Shown piece by piece: positions 34,971 to 45,147 of a stretch of 64,000 nt of DNA; positions within the stretch are counted from its first letter, which is position 1; the number at the start of each line of letters is the position of its first letter. Origin of the DNA: Nageia nagi (Eukaryota; Pinophyta). The translations under genes and the position numbers were made by a program. The notes under the pieces were generated by a model. The model saw only the letters and a list, made by a program, of their open reading frames with translations, was not told where the DNA came from and searched no databases. Where the stretch lies: assembly GCA_050084985.1 (NCBI GenBank), contig JBITNC010000001.1, forward strand, positions 4,960,001-5,024,000, in the 5' to 3' direction.

Positions 34971-35799
34971 TGTTTACTCAAAAAACAACTCTGCAAGCAT
35001 GCAAAAACAAAAGTTATCACAACCAACAAAAACTCTTTATTGATCTTTGAATAAACCTCAATTGTGATTACAAGTTGCCTTGCAATGGAGGGCTTTAGTA
35101 CAACGTGTAATATAGGCCTCTTTGAGGCCTTCCTTTGTTGATGTCTTCAAACTCCAAATACTATTTAATTACACCTACAACAAGAATAATTTTGATTGAT
35201 TCTTTCTTGCTAACTCCCTGGATTCTCTTTGCCTTGATCCATTACTAGTCTTGAAATCCTACACATACATAGACCAACAACCTGTCAAACATACCTGCTC
35301 ATGCTTTAAGATTATAATAAATATACATGAAATAAATATACATATAAGCAAAAATAGTAAACTAAAATGTACTTAGCAATCTGGATATAATTCAGCATTG
35401 TAAGGTTGCAATTCATCTTCTCACACCCCCTTTTTTCTCTATGGGAGGGGTCTTATTTATAGATTTTATAAGGTAGTATTAGTTGCTATTTTGGAAGGCA
35501 AGACTAGATGAAAAAATCTCATCTAGCCTTGTCACGAATTATATTTGTGCAAGGAAAATGTAGGATCTCATCCTTGATCCATTAGCTTATTTCCTTGGGC
35601 ACCTAATTTTTTTTTTCTTTGTGTTTTCTATTTTTAGGATCGCTAGCGATTATCTATCAAGCACCAGCAACTAGGTATGATCGTAGTGATTGTACTAGAT
35701 TGCCAGCGATCGAGAGACTTTGGAAAACTTTATTGTTTGCCTAAAAGTTTATTCCCCTCTTTCATTTATTGAAAGAGGGATCATTTTTAGGTGTCTATA
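34971..35799 (-). repeat. Gypsy-2 right LTR (5' LTR)
   Basis: The inner edge is TGTTTACTC next to the primer site. The outer edge is placed at GGTGTCTATA (minus strand TATAGACACC, probably once TGTAGACACC), giving 829 bp; an alternative outer end is TTCAAACA at 35,821. On the minus strand a TATAAATAAGACC promoter-like box lies near 35,450-35,465. No second copy was found in the window. Confidence 0.6.
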
Positions 35800-35879
35800 G
35801 ATCAATCTTGGTGTTCAAACATCAAATGAAAATAATGAAAATAAGAAAATATTAAAATTATGAAACTTTTTAAAGGCAT

Positions 35880-36400
35880 GATTAAAAACACATTATGATC
35901 TTGTGCATTCTTCCTCAAGAACTAAATTGGTATGGTTTATATTAAAACAAATTGTGTGATTTTGCTCAAAGTACAACACCTAGACTTTTTTTCGATGTTG
36001 GAAATCACTATGTTTTATACTTGAAATTCTATGTAATTTTACATAAGATATAATATGTTGATTCTTACCACACTGCAAAATTGTTATGAGTTTACATTTG
36101 AAAACTTTATGTGATTTTTCTCAAAGTACAATGCTTAGAGTTCTTTTTAATTCTCAAAATCACTATATTTTATACTTGAAACATGATGTGATTTTACATA
36201 AGGTACAATACATCAATTCTTACCACACTACAAAATCGCTATAAGCTTATATTCAAAAACTTTACATGATTTTGCTCAAAGTACAATGCTTGAACTTCCT
36301 TTTTATGCTCAAAATCACTATGTTTTATACTTGACACATGATGTGATACATAAGGTATAGTAAAGCATCATGATTTGTAGGATTTAACAAAAGTATGTTC
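35880..36400. repeat. 155-bp tandem repeat, about three copies
   Basis: CAAAGTACAA occurs at 35,967, 36,122 and 36,277, spaced exactly 155 bp. Each unit also contains AATCACTAT(G/A)TTTTATACTTGA and a TTCTTACCACACT segment. Diverged copies; no coding content. Confidence 0.75.
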
Positions 36401-36819
36401 AAAGTATAATGGTTGTTTCTCCAATAAAGCATCATGATTTTAATGATCATTTTAAATGCTTTTAACTTCCTTTTAAACCATTTAACCCTAATGGTTTAAA
36501 AAAATGTTATTACTCATACACCAATTAGAATTCTTGAAAAAATTATTGAATATGATCTTAAACCAATTAATTACATTTTCTAAAAACACTTAAGATCCCT
36601 CATAGTTTCATGGACTACAATGATACCATCATAAGCATAAAGATGCAATTGTCACATGTAGAACAAAGCTTAACAATAAATTGGAAAGAGATCACAGTCA
36701 TTGATAATAGGAAAATAGGTATTATCAATCAAACTAATTTTGTATGATGCATGTCTATCAAGGTTGTTATCACAATTGGATACAAATAATACATATCCTA
36801 ATCAAAATTGAGAATAATA

Positions 36820-37010
36820 TACATAATACAAAAGTTCATCAAGTTCATTGTCAACCATCCCAGTCAAGTTCAATAACTTCATTATCAACCACCATAGTCA
36901 AGTTCATCAACTTCATTATCAATCCCAATAATAAAGTTCATTGTCAACCCCAATAATGAAGTTAATTATCAACCTCCACAATGAAGTTCATCAATCTACT
37001 TGCAAATCAT
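36820..37010. repeat. Short degenerate repeats rich in AAGTTCATCAA
   Basis: Units such as AAGTTCATCAACTTCATTAT and AATGAAGTTCATCAATC return five or six times with irregular spacing of about 35-50 bases. No protein of note is encoded. Confidence 0.55.
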
Positions 37011-37139
37011 ATGCAATATGTGAGAATATAATCAAGTTCTTCAATTTCATTATTAAAATATGTGATAATATCAAACAACAATGAGAAGGTCAAAAATATG
37101 ATAGCAAAAGGAAATTCACTTTCTTTTTTCATGGTTATC

Positions 37140-38060
37140 TAGTTGCAACTAAACTATTATATGAATCAATCCACCTTTATATCCTAGTTGTAGGTTTCTT
37201 GAAAACTTTAGGAGTAACATGAGTCATTTTTCTCTATTTTCTTAAGGGTTTACATATCATATATTCCTTATCCTTGAATGGATTAATAATGATCCTATGG
37301 AGTTTTATATAGATCTTTTTCGAAATCCTCGATTCATTTATCTTATAACTTGCTTTAGAATCCTTAACCATTAGGATCAAATGGATACCTACTAGCAATC
37401 TATCAAGGAAGAGTTTGTAATACTCATTTTCATTTCCTTTGCAATTCATTATCAACTGCCTCCTCATTAATGGTTAGTTTTCCATATTCATGTAGTTGTG
37501 TCTCTTCATCAAATATGAAAATAAAAGCTTTCCCACCTTCCAAAAATCACTCTCCAAGTGAATCAATTATGTAATTACCACTTTTGTAACCAAAAGAACA
37601 CAAAAATGATCATCCCAAGCCAAAATGAATGCTATTAATGGGTTATTCTTAGTGTCATTCAAGATAGAGTGTCATATATCATCAAATTTTCTTAAATAGC
37701 ATAGGTCTTGGTAGTTGGACAACACTTCCAAGGAATTTTGTAGCAAGTAGCTAGAATAGTTATACTCACTCCTCATGGGTCTTACATCTTGTTAAATTAC
37801 AAACTCAATATTAAAATAACCATTAGGATACCATTATTTAATATCCACCATCCATAGGTTTTTGTATTCTTTAGCTACCTCTTTTATCAAACCATTAAGG
37901 TTTGATTTCAAAAGAAACCATTTTTTTAACAACCAATTAGTAACAAGTACTACGATACAACTACAATCGTTCGCAGCTCCAAAACATTCTTTTGGATTAG
38001 GATATGTTAGCTTTTGATATGCAAGTACATAATATGTATGCATTACATCGACTATCCAAT
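37140..38060 (-). pseudogene. Decayed host-like gene, C-terminal part of a plant NT-C2-type protein
   Basis: Reading leftwards from about 38,043, the minus strand keeps one protein theme: CSCIVVLVTNWLLKKWFLL, LIKEVAKEYKNLWMV, FEVLSNYQDLCYLRKFDDI, LIAFILAWDDHFCVLLV, then KNEYYKLFLDRLLVGI. The order (conserved Cys-Ala-Trp region, an EW..L segment, a SFDSIW-like segment, WNDHFFVL, an FL..IP-like end) is that of the C-terminal region of plant proteins annotated with an NT-C2 domain (Arabidopsis At5g04860/At3g11760 type). Stops and shifts break it at several places. This family call is from memory of motif order and is uncertain; the existence of a decayed minus-strand gene is firmer. Confidence 0.4.
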
Positions 38061-38279
38061 TATATTTGGTACCATGCTATATTACTTTTATAATCAATTG
38101 TAAAATTATCAACATCCGCTCTTGGTTACTCTTCCTCTAAGTCTTGCATAATTAAAACATTATGGTGGTCAGTGCATTGATAAACACATATAGAAACATA
38201 GTTACATGGACCATCATTATTAGAGAATACATATAATTTATGCTACATGAATGATTCCCTTAAACTCTGAAACCTTTTA

Positions 38280-39960
38280 CAATATTCTTTCACAATGTAC
38301 CATGATAGACATGTATGCAAAATGTTGTCATTGTGAATGCCATAGTTAAGCACTTAGAACAACATAACCATTCACATGTGTTCATAGTATGAGTGCATCT
38401 TATTTCATTGTTCCCATGATTAATCATTAACCATGCATTATTTGATAAGATATACATGGCTAAAAATTTTAAACAAATTAAATTACCAATTGCAGAACCA
38501 AACTCTGCAAGCTTTCCTAGTATTCTTTGATGATATTCAATGATAGATGTAGGTATGTAAAATATGGACTGCAAGCATAATTTCATGATGCAAGATGCAC
38601 AATGCAATTTCCAAGTGTATAACCAAACTCTATAAACTATTCCAATATATTCACCATGTACATTGATATACATGTATTGCAAAATATTAACGTTGTTGCA
38701 ATCATGATAGACATGCATGCAAAATATAGAATACAAACATAATTATGTGATGCATGATCCACAATGTAATTGCTAGACATATAACCAAACTCTATAAAAT
38801 ATCCCAGTATTCTTTCACCATGTACAATGATAGATATGTATGCAAAATGTGGACTGCAAACACAACTTCATGATGCATTATGCACAAATACAATTACTAG
38901 GCATAGAACCAAACTTTGTAACCTTTCCTAGTATTCTTTGATGATGTATAATAATAAACATGTATGCAAAATATTATCATTGTTACAGCCATGATATATA
39001 GGCATGCAAAATCTTGAAGAATAGATCAGGACTTTATATAGTATTAGCAAGAAATGCAGAATAGTATATGTGCATTGTATGCATTATCTAACAAATTACA
39101 TGATGCAAACATAAGTAAATGGAATGAAACAATTGGAAAATATGTAATTTGTGCCTACATCAAGAATGCCCATAAAATCTTTGATCTGATGAAGCACTTG
39201 GAACAAACCATGAAAGTATAATCTTTGTATGTGTTTTACTTGCTTCAAACCATGCATATCTAGTGGATTATGGTAGTAAATACTTTGATGGTATGCAAAA
39301 TATGACTACAAATTATGTTTCGTGATGCATAATGCATAGATGCAATTGCTAGGCATATAACCAAAATCTTTAACCTTTTCTAATATTCATTCACCATGTA
39401 TAATTTTAGATATGTATGCAAAATATTATCATTGTTGCAACCATGATAGACAGTTATGCAAAAATATGGACTACAAACATAACTTCACTATGCATGATGT
39501 AAATATGCAATTTCTAGGTGTAGAAACAAACTTTGTAACCTTTTTGAGTATTCTTTGATGATGTACGAGGATATACATCTATGTAAAATGTTATTGTTTC
39601 AACCATGCATTGTTTCATGGATTGTGATGATTCCATCACATACATAAAATGGATTAAACTACAAACATAGTTTCATGATGCAAACACAATTGCATTAAGT
39701 GTAATAAAAGATTATTTAAATGTTGTTCTATATCAAATGTTATGGTTGTGAGTGCTTTGTGGAAAATTTATGCAATATATGGAATAATACATAAGACCTT
39801 GATACATGATGCAAACATAATTTTTCATCAAATATTATCATTATGAGTGCCTTGATAAGCATGCATGCAAATTGTGCAATAATACAAATGATCCTAGACT
39901 TGCTTGATAAGATGCAACCTAACAAAATGTAGTACTTGTAACCCAACAACTGCAAGTATA
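38280..39960 (+). pseudogene. Decayed PPR gene fragments
   Basis: Many stretches match the intact PPR gene at 45-48 kb at the DNA level on the same strand: CATGATAGACATGTATGCAAAATGT (38,300; 38,700; 38,825), CCAAACTCTGCAA.CTTTCC (38,495; 38,628; 38,782; 38,905; 39,360; 39,520), and at 39,190-39,300 ATCTTTGATCTGATGAAGCACTTGG, which corresponds to 47,240-47,350 of the intact gene. Units are out of their usual order and shortened. No frame survives. Confidence 0.7.
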
Positions 39961-40019
39961 GATTGAAGTTATTTTTGATTCAATGGTGCATCAAGTTGGT
40001 CATCATTGAACATGTTTTT

Positions 40020-41260
40020 TGTTTCTTAGGGTTCCTTATTTTGCAACTTCTCATTATCAACTTGTATCTCATCATGTTGTTGTTCCCGTTTCTTCCATCC
40101 AACATTTCATCAACAATGGAAAACATAACATTTCATAAATGGTAAGAAGATAATGAAACAAATATGCAAACCTCATCTTGTGTTTCTTGATTTTTTTATG
40201 TTTCAAGGGGTTCCTCATTTTTTATCTTATCCTTATGAACTTGTATATCATCAGGTTGTCACTCTCTTTGTTGCCATCCAAAATTTTATCAATAATGGAA
40301 ATCATAACATTGCATAAATGGTAATAAGCCAATGAAACAAGGATGCAAAGCTCATCTACTATTTCTTAGCTTTTTTATGTTTCTAGGGGTTCCTCATTTT
40401 GTAACTTCTCATTATCAACTTGTATCTCATCAAGTTTTCACTCCCTTTGCTACCATCCAATAGTCTATCAATAATGGAAATCATAACATTACATAAATGG
40501 TAAGAAGTCAATGAAATAAGGATGTAAACCTTATCCTACCTTTCTTGACTTTTTTGTGTTTCTAGAGGTTCCTCATTTTGTAATTTCTCATTATCAACAT
40601 GTATCTCATCATGTCACCCCTCCCTTTGTTGTCATCCTATTGGATATGGCTCATCCTTTGCAAATGAAGTATTGTACACCAAGCCCCTACCTCGATGGTC
40701 CCACTTGAGATTTGCCTATTTTCACATAGCATTGGTGGGATTTCCAAGGTTTCATCTCAGTGTGAGGGTGGTTGGTTTCCCATGGTTTCTAATACCACAT
40801 TATGGTTTAGAGTTGATGATTTTCATGTATATTCATTGTAAGGAGCCAATTGTAGTGGATTGTATCCATTGTAAGCAATAATATAAAAGGAGGAGAAGCT
40901 CTTAACATGTAAGAGTAGCCCACATTAGGTGAACAAAGGTAAATCTCATGTGTTCCTTATGTTTGTGAGCTTATTATGTTCAGATTAATTCATTTATGTA
41001 CTATAATTTCATAATAGGTTTAGATAAGTCTCTTCACATCCAACATTTTGTCAACAATGAAAATCATAATATTGCATAAATGGTAATAATCCAATGAAAC
41101 AAGGATACAAACATCATTCTATCTTTCTTGAATTTTTGTATTTATAGGGGTTTCTCATTTTGCAACTTCTCATTAACAACATGTATCTCATTAGTCAGGA
41201 CCATTTGTTGTCGCTCCCTTTTCTACCATCCAACATTTCTTCAACAATGGAAATCATAGC
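40020..41260. repeat. 179-bp tandem repeat array, about five copies
   Basis: GTTCCT(T/C)ATTTT begins units at 40,031, 40,210, 40,389 and 40,568, each exactly 179 bp apart. Every unit contains TTCTCATTATCAACTTGTAT, CATCCAA.A.TTTATCAACAATGG and CATAAATGGTAA. A fifth copy (41,040-41,260) follows after a 399-bp LTR insertion. On the minus strand units contain coding-like words, but with stops. Confidence 0.8.
40638..41036 (+). mobile_element. Solo LTR inserted in the 179-bp array
   Basis: A 399-bp segment interrupts the array. It starts TATTGGATATGG (probably once TGTTGG) and ends GTCTCTTCA, with perfect 5-bp flanks CATCC at 40,633-40,637 and 41,037-41,041. A TATAAAAG box at 40,882-40,889 on the plus strand fits an LTR promoter. 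No internal region is present, so this is a solo LTR left by recombination between two LTRs. Confidence 0.85.
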
Positions 41261-43200
41261 AATACATTTCATCAACACCTATTTGCTTTTGACAGCAAAA
41301 ATAAAAGCAATACCTTTTGTTGTAATACTTTTTCAAAGACTGGAAGATGTGGGTCCTTTGTTTCTTGGTTTTCTTGGTGCTCTCATTGTTATCATCCACA
41401 TTTTAATCAATAAAAAATATAATGTTCATTATAATCATACTATCTATGTGAATGATTTTCTATTACTTCAGGAAGAAAATGGCTCTTACATTTCTATAAG
41501 TATCAAAGTTGATGGGATGATTGAGGGTGTTTCTCACAGTCCCAATTCAAACAAAGTTGAGGATCATTACACTTATTTGGGTTCATTACACTTAACCTTT
41601 TAACATGAATAATTTCATCAACAATAAAAAAATAAGGATGCAAACCACATTCACTGGTGGTTGTTGAGTTTCAAACACCATTTGGACTTGTTTAGCAACA
41701 CCACCATGCATAGTTGAGTTCATTCCTTGCACCTCCCTCTACATCCATCCAATAATTCATAAACAATATTAAATTGGTTCTTTACACTTAAACTATCAAC
41801 TTCAATAATCTTTTTCATACAACAGAGAAATAACAATACCTCTTGCTATAAAATCTCCATCGCAATATTAATTGCTTCAAGTACTTCTTACAGATATGTA
41901 AGTTGTTGAGTATTTTTGGTAGCATGTATCATAGTCATTTGTATACATTTTTTTGCTTTTTTAGGGCTCTCATAGTCCTCAATGTCTGAGTTAAGTTTAG
42001 CCTATGCTATTTTTAACATATTTGAAAAAGAATTCACTTTTTCCTCCATCATTGCTTTATGTAAAAATCTATTTCTTTGAGACGTTATTTGACTATGAAG
42101 GACATTCTTTATGTCCTTTCTTTTATTGTTGTGTGTTTCTTTGCAATACCCCTTAGGTGGATTCTCCTTTTGCAATCTCAGAATTTACACTTGTCCCAAG
42201 TCTTTATGTCCATCCCTCCTCCTATGTTGGTTTAATGTCATACACTCATAAAAATGGTTACCACCAGTACAACCATAAACATCAACCATGTAATAGTAGT
42301 GTAACCTCCTGACTGCCTATGTGCATGCTAAATTCCATCATCACCATGATATGCATACTGTTAGTCTACCTATAACAAGTAACTGAGATCAAAATTTAAT
42401 GTTATTTACATCTTAAATATGTAGACAAACAAACAATGGAAAAATACCAACCATTGAAATTTGAAGGTCACCACCAAGAGATAGATCACAAACAACAACA
42501 AATTAAGGTTTCCTCCCACCTATGTATTGATAAAATAGTTCATCAACATCATAACAATTGAAAAATAATATTATAATGAATTTAGATCCATCATGGACTA
42601 CAATGACTAAAGGATATTACCAGATTGGGCTTCAGTGATAATGATTTCAAATCCATTATGCACTGTAATGAACATCCCATTCTTTTTTGTTTATATCCCT
42701 TGATAAAATAATAAAAGACATTTAAAAAGGATATTGCTTTTAAACATTCCTCCTTATTTTCTCAAGGACCTAAACATAATAGATTTGAAGATGTGTAAAG
42801 ATTGATTCATGAAAGTAGTTGGATATGTTCATGATATGCAAAAAGTTGGATTATCCTATAAATTGTCAAATCCACAGATTCAAGTTCCTACAAATATTTA
42901 TCTTGAACAAATCAAGTGTTCATTCCTCTTTATAAATGTAAAACCAAGTTTTCATTCCTCTCTATAATGTTTTGTTTACATTTTATCCAAGTATGTATCA
43001 AATCAAGTGTCCATTTCTCTCTATAAATGTTTTGTTTACATTTTATCTTGAACAAATCTTGGATAAAACATTATAGATTATCTTGAACAAATCAAGTATT
43101 CATTCCTCTCTATAAATGTAAATATTTTATCTAATCAAGTATTTATCAACTCAAACTATTGAGGTTGTGAATGACTAACAAAACATGTTTACAAAATGTT
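41260..43200. other. Intergenic sequence, weak traces only
   Basis: No gene is recognised. The minus strand at 41,620-42,080 has a lysine-rich, helical-looking decayed frame without a family match. At 42,890-43,140 short repeats of ATTCCTCTCTATAAATGT and GTTTACATTTTATC occur, one of them inverted (42,965-42,995 against 43,050-43,075). Confidence 0.4.
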
Positions 43201-43206
43201 TTCTAC

Positions 43207-43960
43207 AAGTCGAGGGTTCCTGAAAAATATGGAAGAATTATTTGATAAGATGTACAATGCATTGTGAGGTGTGAAAAGCATATGCAATTTTCAGGTTTAA
43301 AACTAAACTTTGCAACCTTTGCCAACATTCTTCTAGTTAATGCTTCCCTTTGAGCTCAAGAAGGTATGAACTTTCATCAACGAATCGTTGAAAATGGGAT
43401 TTCATTGGTTATTGAGGAAGGATAAAAATCTTCGATAACATGTATGTAAAATCGTCTTCAAAGATGCATGATGCAAACCCAGTTCCATGGACATTTTAAT
43501 GATCATAAGATATGCACAAACAAGATGCATAAAATGGATTTTCATCGAGTATTGAGGTTGTGAATGCCCAACTAGACACGTACATAAAATATTTTTTGCA
43601 AGTCAAGGGTTCCTAAAAAATATGGAAGAATTATTTGATAAGATGTACAATGCGTTGTGAGGTGTGAAAAGTAGTGCAATTTGTTAGGTCTTAAACTAAA
43701 CTCTGCAACCTTTGACAGCATTCTTCCAATAAATGCCACCATGTGAGCTTAAGAAAAGGTATGGAATTCCATCAATGAGTCATTAAAAATGGGATTTCAT
43801 TGGTTATTAAGGAAGGATAAAATTCTTCTATAACATGTATGCAAAATAGTCTTCGAAGATGAATGATGCAAACCCAATTTCATGGACACTGTAATGACCA
43901 CAAGATATGCACAAACGAGATGTACAACATGGGTTTTGTAGAAGATGACCCTAGTATTAT
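43207..43960 (+). pseudogene. Decayed PPR modules, duplicated with about 393-bp period
   Basis: AAGTC(G/A)AGGGTTCCT..AAAATATGGAAG starts at 43,207 and again at 43,600. Both copies contain degraded PPR gene words, for example TTTGCAACCTTTGCCAACATTCTTC, CATCAACGAATCGTTGAAAATGGG and GATGCATGATGCAAACCCAGTTCCATGG, which align with the 303-bp modules of the intact gene. Frames are destroyed. A later plus-strand ORF (43,945-44,316) begins in this decayed DNA and is not taken as a gene. Confidence 0.7.
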
Positions 43961-44299
43961 TTTCGAAGGTGCAAAATGCAAACAAACGAGCATGGAAAAT
44001 TTGTAGAGGAAATCAAGAAATTAAATGTATGGGTTTTCACCACCTACTTGAGAAGGATGTACTTGTTGCAAGCAACCTCAACTTGCAAAAACAGGAACCC
44101 TCAACTTGCAAAAGCAAACCATCGACTTACAGATGCGTGAACCTTCAAACTCGAGCCAAGAATGGAAGGAACTTCATGAAGCTTTTCAAAATGAACTCCG
44201 CATTCAATGCTTTGCTCGCATCATCCAACAACATGGAGGGTGACAAGATGTTTCTCAAAGAACATGTGCCACCTTTTTTAAAAAAAATTAGCTTGCAAA

Positions 44300-44660
44300 A
44301 TCATGTTGCGATTTGAGGAAAACCAATGGTGATTTCGTAAAAAACTTATGGTGATTTTGTCAAATTGATCGAGATTCATTCCCTTACATACCTTCTTAAA
44401 AAAAGGGTTTGTTGAAATCACTTAGTGATTTTTCCAATATTTATACATGATTTTGATAAAATCCCTTTGCGATTTTTCATTTTGATCAGCTAGTGTGACC
44501 ACACACTTTTGTTTTTCATTAAGCACTCCATGCGATTTTGGTAAAAAACATAGCAATTTTGATTGAGCTGGTCGAATGAATAACGAGAACGTAAGACGAT
44601 TTAGTCAATATTTCATAGCAATTTTGACGAAAAAACTATCGTGATTTCGCAATTACCAAA
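44300..44660. repeat. Irregular GCGATTTTG-type repeats upstream of the PPR gene
   Basis: Words of the type (G/A)(T/C)GATTT(T/C)G followed by A-rich runs recur about ten times in 350 bases. Spacing is irregular. No coding content is seen. Function, if any, is unknown. Confidence 0.45.
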
Positions 44661-45147
44661 ATTTAATGAAACTTGGCTTTGCAAAATTGTTACATCAAAA
44701 TTTTACCACCGTAAATTTCATGGGAAAGTGAATGGCCCCACGGAACTTGCACACGTATATCAAATTTTATGTGAGGGAGGCGATTATAGGGCTACCTACA
44801 CAAATTCCAAATTTAAGTCTCGTCTCCTACCAATAAAGCGTGGCCTACCAAAAATCAAAAAGAGCAGCAGCCATTTGCTCCTTCCTTCCTCAATGTGTTT
44901 TGGATTCACGCCGTAGCGAGTGGCTCCATCCACAGGCTTATCAAAGATACATTCTATCATGTTCTCACAATTTGATGAGGTCTTTTAATTTCACCACCAT
45001 CAGAGGCATGTAATCGGAAGCTGGTCCATGTTGCTACCTCCACCACGACCAGAATGCCCATTAAACCTCTCCCTCAAAAGCCTCTTCACGTTACATTCAC
45101 TCACTGCAATCGAAATCATATATTAACAGAGGTAGAAATGGAAATAC

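Larger units (their letters stand above)
4805..35799 (-). mobile_element. Gypsy-2: Tat-like Ty3/Gypsy LTR retrotransposon, old, split by Gypsy-1
   Basis: Minus-strand element read from right to left: 5' LTR (34,971-35,799), primer binding site, about 1.9-kb leader, gag, protease, RT, RNase H, a second RNase H-like domain, integrase, extra ORF. Integrase is cut in two: the N-terminal half is at 25,852-26,500 and the C-terminal half at 6,760-7,320, separated by Gypsy-1. The two RNase H-type domains in tandem after RT are typical of the Tat/Ogre group of plant Gypsy elements. All genes carry stops and frameshifts, so it is inactive. The left LTR was not found, so the left limit given is only the end of the extra ORF. 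Confidence 0.75.

Noticed and set aside
43945-44316. 123-codon plus-strand ORF
   Set aside because: It begins inside decayed PPR sequence and continues into unrelated DNA; no family match.
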